Source: Tamarix chinensis
Taxonomy: Eukaryota > Streptophyta > Magnoliopsida > Caryophyllales > Tamaricaceae
Assembly (NCBI GenBank): GCA_030549775.1
Contig: CM060171.1
Coordinates: 4,108,501-4,172,500 of the forward strand
Direction of reading: 5' to 3'
Length of the DNA: 64,000 nt
A program made the position numbers and the translations under genes. Shown here piece after piece: positions 36,149 through 47,385 of the stretch (its first letter is position 1; every line of letters starts with the position of its first letter). The notes beneath the pieces were generated by a model. The model saw only the letters and a program-made list of their open reading frames with translations, was not told the origin of the DNA and did no database searches.

Positions 36149-36636
36149 ATGAAGCCTTTGCATGTTGGTGATGTATAGTGGTTTATTCAATACCATTATA
36201 CTATCTAGTTCTATTTTATGGCCCCTTACCTATTCGATAAGCAGTATTTATCTTGTAGGAATACTTTGAGAGTTCAGCTTGATGGCTTTTAGTAGGGGTT
36301 GAGAGTTAGGGTTATTTGGTATTCGCTACAACATCTTTCAATCCTAATGTTTCTTAGACTTTTATGTTCCTTTCTATTTCTCCTTTTATGAGATTATAAC
36401 TCTTTTGCCTAATCTTTTGTATTTTTCAAGATAATGTTAATATGTAACGAAATTACTTTATTGTTCTTGCGATTGTATTTATTAATTTAAGCAAAGTAAT
36501 ATTTTAGCCATAGCACTTAGTATAAGAATGTTAAATGATGTCAACCTTATGTTAAGTGTGGCGATAACACCGATTATTGTGGTAACTAATGCTTCTATAA
36601 ACAAAATTTTTAAGTATTAAATTTAGGAATGTTACA
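36149..36636 (+). mobile_element. LTR B, last segment
   Basis: Matches the final 450 bp of LTR A (CTTTGCATG, TTATTCAATACC, GGTTCAGTCT-like and GTGTGGTGATAA-like blocks) and ends GGAATGTTACA at 36,636. Element coding sequence of the CACTA resumes right after the 5-bp flank. Confidence 0.82.
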
Positions 36637-36641
36637 AGTGA

Positions 36642-36816
36642 CCCCAGAATTGATGAAATATTAGGGTCACTCCAAAGTCATGATGCCAAGATGGATCATG
36701 AACTCAATGATGGTATAATGCGATACATCTCTACATAGCAACCTCCTCAACCCCATCAATCTTCTCAGCCTCAAGATGAAGAAAATGATGATGATACATT
36801 TTTTGGATTATATTAA
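36642..36816 (+). pseudogene. Second CACTA ORF, 3' tail
   Basis: If LTR B and one copy of its 5-bp flank are set aside, the reading phase of 18,370-18,421 continues here through RIDEILGSLQSHDAKMDHEL and a Gln/Pro-rich, then acidic tail. It ends at the TAA at 36,814 after F-F-G-L-Y. One internal TAG is present. The preserved phase across an 18-kb insertion is good evidence that both pieces were one ORF. Identity as the accessory CACTA protein is inferred from position and the upstream half. Confidence 0.65.
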
Positions 36817-37450
36817 CTAGGTTTTTTTTGTAATAAATAAAACATTCAGAGATGAGACAACTTATTGTAATATGCAAAACATTTGGTAGGCTTAAATTTG
36901 ATGCATTATGGTTATATTTTAATGTATATTTTTAATTATAAATTTCCATCTATCTATCTATCCACCCGTCCATCCATCTATATATATAGATAGATTGATA
37001 GATGGATGGATATATGAATGTTTATAAAAATGTTTTTAAAGTATTATTATATTAAAAAAATTGGAAAAATTTGTTGCCGCAATATAGAGTTATAGAAATG
37101 ACATGTCATGGCCAAAAATTGCCCCTAGTTTTCAAAAAAAAAATTCCTTAAAGGTATTGACGCAAAACCCCTCTTTAGCAATGATGAGTTATTGTTATAA
37201 GTTTAAAATTTTGAAAACAATAGTTAGAAATTTTGATATTTTTTATCATAAAAAAATTATATTGTGATGAAATGTTGTAGCTACAAATTACAATTTTTAC
37301 AAAAAAAGCTACAAATTTTTAAAAAAATTTGTCATTATAAACATGTCTAGAAATGTCTGTTTTTGCCACCATAAATTTTATAGTGATGACACACTTGTCC
37401 ATAGCCACAAACGTTTCTAGGCATGGATTTTTATGGCACAAATTTTCTTA
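36817..37450 (+). promoter_or_regulatory. CACTA 3' subterminal region with palindromic repeats
   Basis: AT-rich sequence with a TCTA/TAGA near-palindrome at 36,946-37,012 and short inverted words (TGTAGCTACA at 37,281; AAGCTACAAATTT at 37,306). Candidate terminus TATAGTG is at 37,379-37,385. Dense subterminal repeats are where CACTA transposases normally bind; that role is inferred from the family. Confidence 0.5.
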
Positions 37451-38197
37451 TGGAATTGAAGATTCAAATGAATGAAGATTATGGAAGGATCATTAGCTAC
37501 AATGGGAGAAGGAGAAAGAGGATATTCAAGCAAGAATTGATAAAGAATTCAACAAGAAGTTTATACTTTGAATTTCAACCTATCTAAGATTACTCCAAGT
37601 ATTCTTAGTTAGGAGTATTCAATTACATAAGAGTTGAATAGCTAAGTTCTATACTTGTATTAGATTTCAAATGATTCAGCCATATGTTATAAATGTCGAC
37701 AATCATATCTTATATAAGAAGCCTTACATTGCTAACTAGTACATTAAGATAGCCAAATGACACATACATGGCTAACTAGTTCATAAACTAGTATACACAA
37801 TATAGCTATATCCTATATAATATATAAATCAACAAAGACTATTACAAATAAAGCAATCTAATTATCACATAAAAACAACTAACAAAAGCCCTAATCAAAA
37901 CAAGGATGATGACTAGGATGTTGAATAGGTCCCTTGACTTGAGGAGTTGCATTTTATGTATAATAGCTCCCTTTGTAATAGCTTGTAACACATGAAATAT
38001 TTCGTATGGTGACAACTTAACTGGCTTGATCTTTTTCTTGTGAATATGTTATATATCTATAAGAATGACTTAAAGTAAACTCATTAAGGTTAGTCACATT
38101 ATTAATATCATTATCCAAGACATATAATGTGATTGGTTCTATAATCAATTATGGAAAATACTTATCATCTCGAGAATCTATGGATGCTCCTACATCA
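37451..38197 (-). mobile_element. Solo LTR of the K family
   Basis: A 747-bp homologue of LTR K (13,644-14,405) in the same orientation. Shared blocks include GATATTCAAGCAAGAATT, CTATCTAAGATTACTCCAAG, AGCTTGTAACA and ATAATGTGATTGGTTC-like sequence, and both end CTCCTACATCA. No gag follows on either side, so this copy is solo. A flanking duplication is not clear (TCTTA / TTGTA). If the CACTA really ends at 38,219, this LTR lies inside its terminal region. Confidence 0.75.
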
Positions 38198-39876
38198 TTG
38201 TATGTGTGAATTTATAGTGACATATTATAGGGATTATTTTCCCACTTTTAGCAATGGCAAGAGTTTTTGCTATAGGTGCTTTTTCATGTAGTGCATAGTT
38301 GCTTTTACTTCCCTATAAATATGAAATTGAACCATAAAGAAGGCTGAGAATGTTAATTTCCTTAGCCTTAGAGGGAGGAAAAGAAGATTGAGATTATTAT
38401 AAATCAAACAAGCACTTAGAAGACATCTTTCATGAGATATGAACCCCAAAAAATACCATAGTGCACTTGTTGATGCTTATGCTTGTCAAATGTAGCTTAG
38501 ATACAACTTACATTTATTGTGGCCAATAAATTATGAAAGTTATATGTGTTTTGAATAAAGTTTCAACTCATAAAGTTATTTTAGTGAATTTTAATAATTT
38601 AAGGGAAAATATAGTAAAAATATGTTAGAAGCATATAGTGTAGGTTCAAAGAGATGATCTTTCATGATGTAAAAATTGTCACAATAAGCCGACATGTCCA
38701 TATGGATAGAATCTAATAATATATTCCACCAACAAATTAAATTTTCATGAATTATTACACAAGTGTAAAATATTATGAAGTAAATATTGGTGATGTCTTT
38801 ACCTAAATAGTTGTAACTAATAATGGATGAGATTGAGAATTAATCTTGAGTCACTATGAAATATCGTTGAATAAATGATTAAATGAGTTGAAATAGTCAA
38901 ATGTCTCTGCTTAATGATTGTGATCTATATGGATATAAAGTCCAACATTTAATGGTGTCAAGTTAATAAGCTATAAATGAGGGCTAAAGAAAAAAAATGA
39001 TATGAAAAGGTAATTTGGTGGCTCAAATTATTGTATAAACGCCAGGGTTTTATCCTTAATAGAGTTTTTACTAGCAAATATTTAAATATAAGCACTATTG
39101 AAGTGTGCTTGTACACAAAAAAAAAATTATACGTAATACAACATATGAAGGAGACATGTTAAATTGAGGAAGAGAAAACTATACTCTTTTATTTAACCAT
39201 GGTTTATTTCTATAGGATTTTTTTGGTAAGGTTTTTTATTAGATAGTATTTCAAAGGTATGCTCTAGAGGGAGAGTACCAAATTGGTGAATGATACACCT
39301 TTATACATGGAGATATGCTTTTGAAGCCTTTATACACCTTCATGTATATTCATTAATTATGAGTGTTACAAATATTTTGAAATTTGCATATTAAATAGAT
39401 ATACATCCAAGAGGGAGTTTTGCAAGTATCATATTTACATATTGTAGATGTAGAGTTCATGAATACGTATTGCATTAAATCCTAGGTTAAATATTTCCAC
39501 CAATTGTAACAAGTATTTCCATTATGATTGTGACCACTTAACTCTTCATCTCCTCTAATGGATTTCATATTACTTAACAGCCTCTCATAATAGATGTAAT
39601 AAGTATGGATACTATATATATATATGAGATATGGTGATTTGTATGCATGAAATGAAGATCAATAAAATAAGAGGTGAATGAATCTTCACTTGATATTTTG
39701 TTCTCCTTATTTGATTTCCTTAATACTATAACAATGGAGTAGCCTAAAAATAAAAACAAATATGGCGAGAATAAAAGGTTCAAAATGGTTCGTAAGTTAC
39801 TGAGCACAATAAACTAATAAAGGGCACTTGAAGCTTGGCACATTCAGGCCTAGTGGGAAACTCGAATTGTTAACTC
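38198..39876. other. Unassigned AT-rich sequence
   Basis: No convincing open frame, RNA gene or transposon terminus. A second TATAGTG lies at 38,213-38,219. Homopolymer runs occur at 39,115 and 39,960. Confidence 0.55.
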
Positions 39877-40306
39877 TTAGCGTCCATTTAATTTGGGGTG
39901 AATGAATATGTTTATCAAATTTAGAGACTTCTTTTAGGGTATTTAGGGTTACTTGAGGTAAAAAAAAAATTCTTCTACATTCACCTCCATTAAACATATA
40001 TTTATTAACCCCATATTTGGGAAGTAATGAAAGGGAAGGGGAAAACTTAAATGAAACTTATACATGATAGAAAAAGTTTCCCTTGCAAAAGAGTTCTTGA
40101 TTTAAAAAAAGGGTATAGTTGTCAAAGGCTAATTTTTTTAACTTTCATTCACCTCAATCAAAATAAGATTACAATAATATTCACACAAATTAATTTAATA
40201 TTATCCAAATTGAATTTTAAAAATTGACCCCTAATAAACCTCTAATCTCTTCATATAGATTAATTTTTAATTATTTTTCTCACCCCAAACAAAATGAATC
40301 ATTAGC
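39877..40306. mobile_element. Candidate MITE (hAT-like) of 430 bp
   Basis: The left end TTAGCGTCCATTTAATTTGG and the reverse complement of the right end, GCTAATGATTCATTTTGTTT (continuing GGGGTGA), share CATTTnnTTTGGGGTGA as an inverted repeat. TAACTC flanks both sides (39,871-39,876 and 40,307-40,312) and fits a target duplication. There is no coding capacity. The superfamily is uncertain; the duplication may be 6-8 bp. Confidence 0.55.
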
Positions 40307-41250
40307 TAACTCATAAAGTCATAAACACACTTATTTATGGCAAGTTTTAAAGGATTTTGATTAATGTTTGCCAAATGCAACTCAAAGCCCAAGGATATTT
40401 CTCATGGAAGATAATTATCAATTAAGAATGAATATTTGGAGTCTATTTTCATTAAAAATAAAAATAGTAATAAAAAATAAACATTTGAATTTTTTTTCAA
40501 TTAAGATAGCTTTTATTAAAATAATATTATTTAAATATACATATAATATTGTACATACTATAAATATATACATACAAATATATCAATTAATATCCATATA
40601 GTTTAATAATTAACTACAAATTTAATTCAAGACATTATTATTTCATCATTTATTCAATATTTTAATCAAAATTAATTTAAGTATTTTTTCTTTCATTTTG
40701 ATTTTATTTTTTAATTAAAATTAAAAATAAAATATAATTTTAAATTAAATTTAAAATTTTTTAGATTTATGATTTTCAAGCCTTAAAACTCAAGATATTA
40801 AAATCATATATTATAAACTGTAAGTTTTAAAACAAAAAATTCAAAACAAAGTCAAGAATAAAAAAATGAAAGTATTAATGATATTTTTTCATTTTGACTT
40901 TTACTTCAATAATTTAAATTAAAAACTACTATATAATAATTTTAATGGATTAAAATATAAAAGTAAAAAATATATAAAGCGTTACTAAAACCACGCTTTA
41001 ATAATTTTAATTTTTTTTACTTTTACTTCTTTTTTTTCTATTTGGATTTTGTAAAATTGAAAATTGTAATTTTTTATATAAAAAATCAATTTTTAAAATT
41101 ATTATGTTTATTTTTTATTCTTATTGTAATTCTTAGTTTTAATTTTTTTCCTACTTTTCTAAAATAAAATAAACTATTTTTATTTAAAAAGTAAGTAAGT
41201 AATTATTATTATTATTATTATTATACTATATTAATTTATTTTTATTTTTT
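40307..41250. other. AT-rich spacer
   Basis: Very AT-rich DNA with runs of A/T and an ATT-type microsatellite at about 41,204-41,222. No gene is seen. Confidence 0.7.
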
Positions 41251-42540
41251 TGTAACACCATTATTTTTACTATGTAAAATTTTCACTTTAGCATAACCAT
41301 GATGATAAAATATTGAATATTATTGCCACATTTAGTATAAATTTATCTGGTCTCATATACATTTTTTACACTAAGTGCCAAGATTAAAATATTTCAATAA
41401 AACCAATAAAATAATAGAAAGAGATTCTTGATATAAATAAAAAGAGTTACGGATGATACAATTCTGCTACAAAAACCAATCTACCAGAATATAAGCTATA
41501 GACAAAAGCATCCAAAGGAAAATCGATAACAAAAGAACACCTAATAGTGTCATTTTGGTTAGTCCTAATGTTTGGTCCCAAACACCCATTCTCTATAATA
41601 AATCTCTATTTAAGGATCCTCTCCACACTTGGAAGATTCCTCATCTCCATGCAGTGCATGTATTCGGCTAAAAAATGAAGTATTGCTACGATTTCCTTAT
41701 ATTGAGTAAATGGCAACACTTCTACTAAATTGGCATGTTCATATAGACATTTATCAGACAAAATCAAGAATCATGCATATGATATATCTTCTCATGTGAC
41801 AATATACAAATTCATATGGTATCATGCTACACTTATGACAACATTAAGATATGCATTATACTAGAATAACACATTCGGTCACATTTGATAGTAGCTTTTA
41901 AGAACATTTTAAATCTCATAATTTTTTATATGATACTAGCCACCCATTCCCTAACAACGGTCAAATATCAACATATTACAACAATATTCAGTACCAATTA
42001 ATCCAACCCTAATCCTATTATTAGGATATAACAAATTAGTTTATTAATTCATTTTAATTCAATTCAAAATATTAAGAGGGGTCTAATCCCATAATGTAAA
42101 GTAATGATCACCAAGGACGTGTTACCAAAATCAAGCCCCTCAATTTCAAAACAAAGCTCGTTAAGGAAACCACATGTCATAATAATCGCCTATACTAAAC
42201 CTCAATACCGAGGTCCTTAAGTATGCATACTCTTTATAAAGTATATGAAATATTTATAGAGAGAAAGTGAGCCTTTTGAATTGAAGGTCCAACTATGGAC
42301 TTGGAGACCTAAGTTTGAGAAACAAAAAAAATTTCTAATTCAAGTTGTCTTATATTTTAAGTGATTAGTGTTTTACTCAAATTTAACTTATTGTTAAGAC
42401 ACAAGATCCACCTAAAAATCCCCAACTGAATATTTGAATCAATCTAACAAGGGCCACAAGGATCACAACAATTCGGTGTCATATAAAGCTAAAGGATATG
42501 CATTAACCTATATAGAATGAATGCTCAACCAACATTTGAT
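41251..42540 (-). mobile_element. LTR C: gypsy-like LTR fragment (antisense)
   Basis: On + it begins TGTAACACCATT at 41,251, the reverse complement of the usual GTGTTACA end. The stretch 42,100-42,420 reads in antisense as the same sequence as 32,380-32,720 of the solo LTR (a TTAAGGTCTTGAG-type block, GCGAGCTTTG and ACACTAATTACTTAAA equivalents). Only the 3' part of the LTR is present; the 5' part is lost near 42,540. Confidence 0.68.
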
Positions 42541-42901
42541 CATCACATTATGCACTACACACTTTGTTGGCCTCCATCTTTGTAGATCTACTACAACATG
42601 ACCTTTATTTTTCTTCTCTAACCTGGGGAGGACAAACAAAGAAGTAGTGATGTAGAGCATAATGACTCACAACACCAACTCTACCCCTCCCAAGATCTAA
42701 CTTGGCATTTGCACCACCACTCCATTTTATATATAACTTCCCAAATTTATAAGGTCCTCTCTCAGCCGCTTCTTTTGTAGCATAATGAGTCGGCAATATT
42801 GTCTGCACTAATATCTTCTACTAGTTCCTTTATTATCTCCAGTGACCACTCTTCTATCTCAATTATTCCAATATCAAGCTAGTTATTATCTATAAAGATG
42901 G
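42541..42901 (-). other. Unrecognised segment with a 67-codon antisense frame
   Basis: The - strand frame 42,605-42,808 has no motif I recognise. It contains YKFGKLYIKWSGG and HYALHHYFFVCPP. It sits between LTR C and the copia 3' LTR and may be part of an old insertion or gene fragment. No function is proposed. Confidence 0.3.
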
Positions 42902-43087
42902 TGTTGGGACTAAAACCAAGCCTCGGGCAAGCCTGATTATGAAGAATCTAATACTATATTCATATATAAGCCCAAGTGAGGTTCTATCCTAAAACTAATT
43001 TGTAATAGGAGGAGTAATCCACAAGACTTATATATTGGTCTAATTACCTCTTATTTATCAATGTAGGACTTTTCTCCACACCTAACG
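42902..43087 (-). repeat. Copia 3' LTR (186 bp)
   Basis: Runs on + from TGTTGGGACTAAAACC to CACACCTAACG, the reverse complement of an LTR with ends TGTTGGG/CCCAACA. It aligns throughout with 52,025-52,208. On - it is preceded by the purine-rich AAGAGGAGGAT (43,088-43,098), a good polypurine tract. Confidence 0.8.
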
Positions 43088-43116
43088 ATCCTCCTCTTGA
43101 ACAAAGTAACACATAC

Positions 43117-44912
43117 CGTAACACTCCCAAAATTTACAATTGAAATTTTTTATTTAAGTAGAAGCATAAAATAAATGTAATTGGATGTTATAGCTATATT
43201 AGGCATAAGTCTAGCTTACCATATCATCCTTATATTGAATACAAGGAAAAATAGGCAAACATTTAAACATAGTGAAAAAGAGAAAAATATAGGTTTCATA
43301 ACTTTAAGCAACTGTTTAGAGGATTAATCTGAGCAAAAAGACAAAATGCGTAAAAAGAAAAATTGGAAAGTGAGAGTCCTAGGAGGTATCCGAGCCAAAA
43401 GTATCAACCGAATAACCCCAATTCTATAACCCAAGTCCCAAAGATGAGAATCATCACTCTATCCCAAGTAATGCATCATATGTAACGTAATAATCTAATA
43501 GGTCCTTTAAGACCCGCACAAACTCATCTAGGCCCTCTACTCATGGGAATGGGTATCAACCATAAAAAAGATGATTAGTATTATTGCTACGTATACTGAG
43601 TAAGGTAAAAATATAATCATATCTAGGTTACAGAGAAAACATAAGTCATACAAAAACATTAGTGATCACAATAATATGATGTAAGAAAATACTGATTCCA
43701 GAAGCCCATTAGTAGATACAATCATAACTCAAATTATTATTTACATTGAGTTTGTCTTAATCCGGTGGAATGGACTTAAGCACCTTCAAGGGAAAAATAC
43801 CTGAAACACTATTATCATCTGGTGAAATGAATCCACCATGTTTTATAGAAAAATGCTCCTAACCATTATTTTTAAACTAGTAGAACAATATGAGGCACAT
43901 TTTGGAGAAAAATGTTCCCGAGCCATTATTATCATTTAGTGGAATGGACACAATACATCGATCCTGATTCACATAATCTTTTATTTTAAGTAATTAATAT
44001 CTTAATCATTATTGCTTATCTCAAGATCATATTCTGGTTTACGTGATGCTTGAGAATCCCATTATTCTTAAATTGGTGAAACGGTTTGGACCACCTCTTA
44101 GGGGAAAAAAATGCTTGAGCTACTATTATTGTTTAATGGAACGGACACGCAACACCTCAGCCCCAGCTTATGTAATCATTTTCTTTAAGTAATTAATATG
44201 TTATTTATGATACTATATCTGAAGATCCTCATGCATAAACATGTGTATACATTCAAGACACATAATATGTCTTAAGATAGACATTTACACACATAAAACA
44301 CAACCATGAGAATACTAATATATTTTCCCCAAGGACAAGGCCATATTCCCCCTAAGAAACCCTAACTTTTAAAGCAAACATAACTTCTCTCCTTTTACTT
44401 ATTTTCCAACAAAGTTTAATACCCATCCTTTATACTATTATTGACAATGTACCTAAAAAATCTAACATCTTATACATATGATAATATCCCACCTTTAGTG
44501 TTACTAGTCACTTTTCCCCTCAAAGCCTTAGTTTTGCAAATAAATCATGAATTTTACCATGAAACTCATATAACCACCAAATTTGATATGTATTTCTAAA
44601 ATACCAATATTAACAACATATTCATAAATTTAGGTTACACTCAAACATTTCACACATGTAATAATAATCCCACTCTTAAAGTTGTTATTCCCACTTAAAG
44701 CCATTTTTCTCATTTAATGAGCTTAAAGCATTCATATTCACTTCAAATATTCAACATGATATGATTAACATGTTTTGAACCCATTATCACATTAAAACAC
44801 CAATTATTCCATTTTTTATCCATATTGACCAAATTACCCCTTAGATAGCTAAAATACCATTATTTCCATAAAAGAAAACTTTAAAGTCTCAATATGAATG
44901 CTTTTTACAACC

Positions 44913-44947
<35 letters not shown>

Positions 44948-46361
44948 GTCATCACCACCACCATCATCCCATCATCATAAAGATACATAGCCATAATTAT
45001 ACAGACATTACACATCCTGATTCATACCAACCCATAATATGCATATACACATGCTTTCACAACTTTCTCACTTTTACATCATATGATATGACATATACAT
45101 TATTATCATAATAACATTATCCATATAACAATTTCAAGCATGATATCGCATACAAGTACACATATTGCACATAAAATCTCTAGGTATGACATGTATCATT
45201 ACTTAAGCATCTATTGTCTTTAAGCACTTGAGACCTACGGTTTCTCCTTTAATATCACCTATAAGCTAGAAATATAATAAAATTAGAATTAGAAAAATTA
45301 ACTAAGGGAAACTACGTCAAAGGAAAAGAGGAAAATAGAAGTTACCAAAAATTGGAAAGCTTTTGTGAGGGGGCAATGCACGACGACACGACTATGATCC
45401 AAGGAGAGGGTAAGGCGACACAACTAGGGAATGGATTGCATGAATAGGCATGAGCGGTGTAGGAGGGCATGACCATGGACGACGGCTTGGATGGTGATGG
45501 GTGGAAATTAAGGTGGTTGTGATGGGTCATGGCTAAGAGTGGTGGTGATGGTTGTCGCTTAAGGGTGGTGGTGATGGTTGGTGATTGTGGTGGTGGTAAG
45601 GGTGGTGTTAGGAACAGAGGGATGTGGAGGTAGGGAGTGGCTGGTGGTGCTAAGTGGACAACAGTAGAGAGGTGGAATGGTTGGTGGTGCTTGGTGGTCG
45701 ATGACAGGGATGGGAAGAGGAGAATAAAAGGGAAGGTTGGTGGTTTGTGGTTAATGATAGGAAAAGGTAGAAGAAGAAGAAGGGAATAAGGGGGAGAAGG
45801 ACCCAACAGCGGTGGTGGTGTTAGGTAGCAACAAAATAGAAATGTGGATGGTGGTTGGGGTGGTTTCTCAATAAGAGAAAGGGAAAGAAATAGGAGAAGG
45901 GATAGGGTAGAGGAGGGGATGTGACGACGAAGATAAGGAAGGGAAGAGGAAGAATGAAGGTCGGGAAATGGTGCAAGTGGTAAGGGTGTATTTGGTCCAA
46001 AAGGGGGAAAGGAGAAAAGGAAAGGAGATGAGAAAGGGAACTTTGCTCAAATTGGGGAAAGGGAATGGAGCATATGTTATGGAAAGGGAAAGAAGGAAAA
46101 ATATATAAAGAGAAAAGAAAAAGGAGGGAGAAAAAAAATAGAAAAAAGGAATAAGAGGAAAGACAATTTTAATGTTAGGATTAGGATTAAGTTTAAGTTT
46201 AAGTTTAAAATTTTGGGTGTTAATCTAAAAGTAATCTATCATTTATCTAGGGTTAGGGTTAAGGCGAAAAAAATATAATGGCCCATAAATTAAAATTTAG
46301 ATTAGGTTAAAATATTAATTAATTAGGATTAAGATTGGATAACATTTTTGGGTATTTCACA
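43117..46361 (-). mobile_element. LTR D: full-length gypsy-like LTR (antisense)
   Basis: On - it starts TGTGAAATACCC at 46,361, passes through the pyrimidine-rich block (46,150-45,340) and ends GAGTGTTACG at 43,117, a mutated TGTTACA end. The block 43,570-45,240 aligns with LTR E (48,390-49,980). It contains an (AT)12-like run at 44,921-44,944. No internal region adjoins it, and copia leader and polypurine sequences lie on either side, so it is a solo LTR inside the copia element. The 154-codon frame at 45,342-45,806 is in the pyrimidine block and is not a gene. Confidence 0.78.
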
Positions 46362-46590
46362 TAGCCTCCCCTCATGGGGAAGAAAATGCTTTATCGAGCC
46401 AATTACCCATCTTCACTGCATTGGTGAAGGGCACAACTTATGTGAAGCACCAGAGTATCACCTTACCTCGATAGCTCATTCCCATATTTATACCAACTTA
46501 ACATTTCCAAAAGAGTATTAAACAACTTCCATTCAATATTCTAAGGATACCCACCTAGGTTTGGAACTAGGCTTTGATACCACTTTGATG
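46362..46590 (-). mobile_element. Copia leader with primer-binding-like site
   Basis: On -, TGGTATCAAAGCC at about 46,568-46,580 resembles the plant initiator-methionine-tRNA primer-binding sequence (TGGTATCAGAGC). The following TAGTTCCAAACCTAGGTGGG closely matches the leader at 51,980-52,024. It is therefore the start of a copia internal region, cut by LTR D. Confidence 0.6.
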
Positions 46591-47385
46591 GGGGCAATGA
46601 AAAAAGGGGTCAACAACATCAACCATAAAATAAAATAATAACAAACCAATGAACATAATTTACATGGATAAATCCTCCTAATGTGAAATGAAAATAACTA
46701 TAGGACACTTTGGTCCACTTAGGAAACTTTCACTATGAGAGAGTTGAGATAATAAGTATAGTCTTCAAGTGCTAACTGAATACTATACTCATCAATCAAA
46801 AATAACACAACTAGACAACAATTGAAATACCCAAATAGAAGAGTTTGAAGCCCTAAAATAGAGTTGTTGTAAACACATTCAAAGGTCAATATACAAGCCA
46901 TAAAAATAATGAGTCCTTTTACATTAATCAACAACAATATGTAAATAGTAACCTCCCTAATTTTAAGCTAAAACTGAGCACAATAAACTAATCAATTGAA
47001 GCCACAATCAAAATTGATTTGAAACTAACTTAAAAAAAGCACCCCTAAAATACAAATTAAAATCTAATTAGGAAAGCTTGAAATTAGATCTCCACCATTC
47101 AGAATCAATATTGTTATCCTTGAAAAAAAAATTCAAAAAATCAGCAACTTCCAACGGTGAATAAATTTATATCTTTGAATTGATAAACATGTGTAGAAGA
47201 AAATAATCTTAGAAATTTTAATAGTTCTCTTTCTCACCAATCGGATTCAAATCTCAATTTTTTATCACATTTACTCACCTTCCCACATCACCTTTTTAGC
47301 TTATGTTTAGCATTCCCAAAGTTAGGTATGTAATAAAAATGACAAAAAAATAATGTTGGTTAAAAAATGGGCTTTACCAAATATG
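46591..47385 (-). other. Copia 3' untranslated or LTR-like sequence, unresolved
   Basis: This lies between the RNase H end and a second primer-binding-like site. By position it could be an LTR shared by two copia units, or unrelated sequence. No coding region is recognised; the 72-codon frame at 46,719-46,937 has no motif. Confidence 0.35.

Larger units (their letters stand above)
10567..37385 (+). mobile_element. Degenerate CACTA (En/Spm) transposon carrying nested insertions
   Basis: A CACTA DNA transposon is shown by a TNP2-type transposase split over 10,690-16,966 and a second Transposase_24-like ORF split over 17,139-36,816, both on + and in the order usual for autonomous plant CACTA elements. 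The proposed left end CACTATAATG is at 10,567. The proposed right end is TATAGTG, either at 37,385 or at 38,219 if the LTR at 37,451-38,197 also sits inside the element. Repeats typical of a subterminal region (GTAGCTACAAATT words and inversions) occur at 37,050-37,385. Flanking 3-bp duplications are not convincing (AGG against ATG), so the termini are tentative. The protein evidence is strong. Confidence 0.75.

Noticed and set aside
45342..46050. Antisense frames of 154 and 60 codons
   Set aside because: They fall in the pyrimidine-rich block of LTR D and are P/S/H/L low-complexity.
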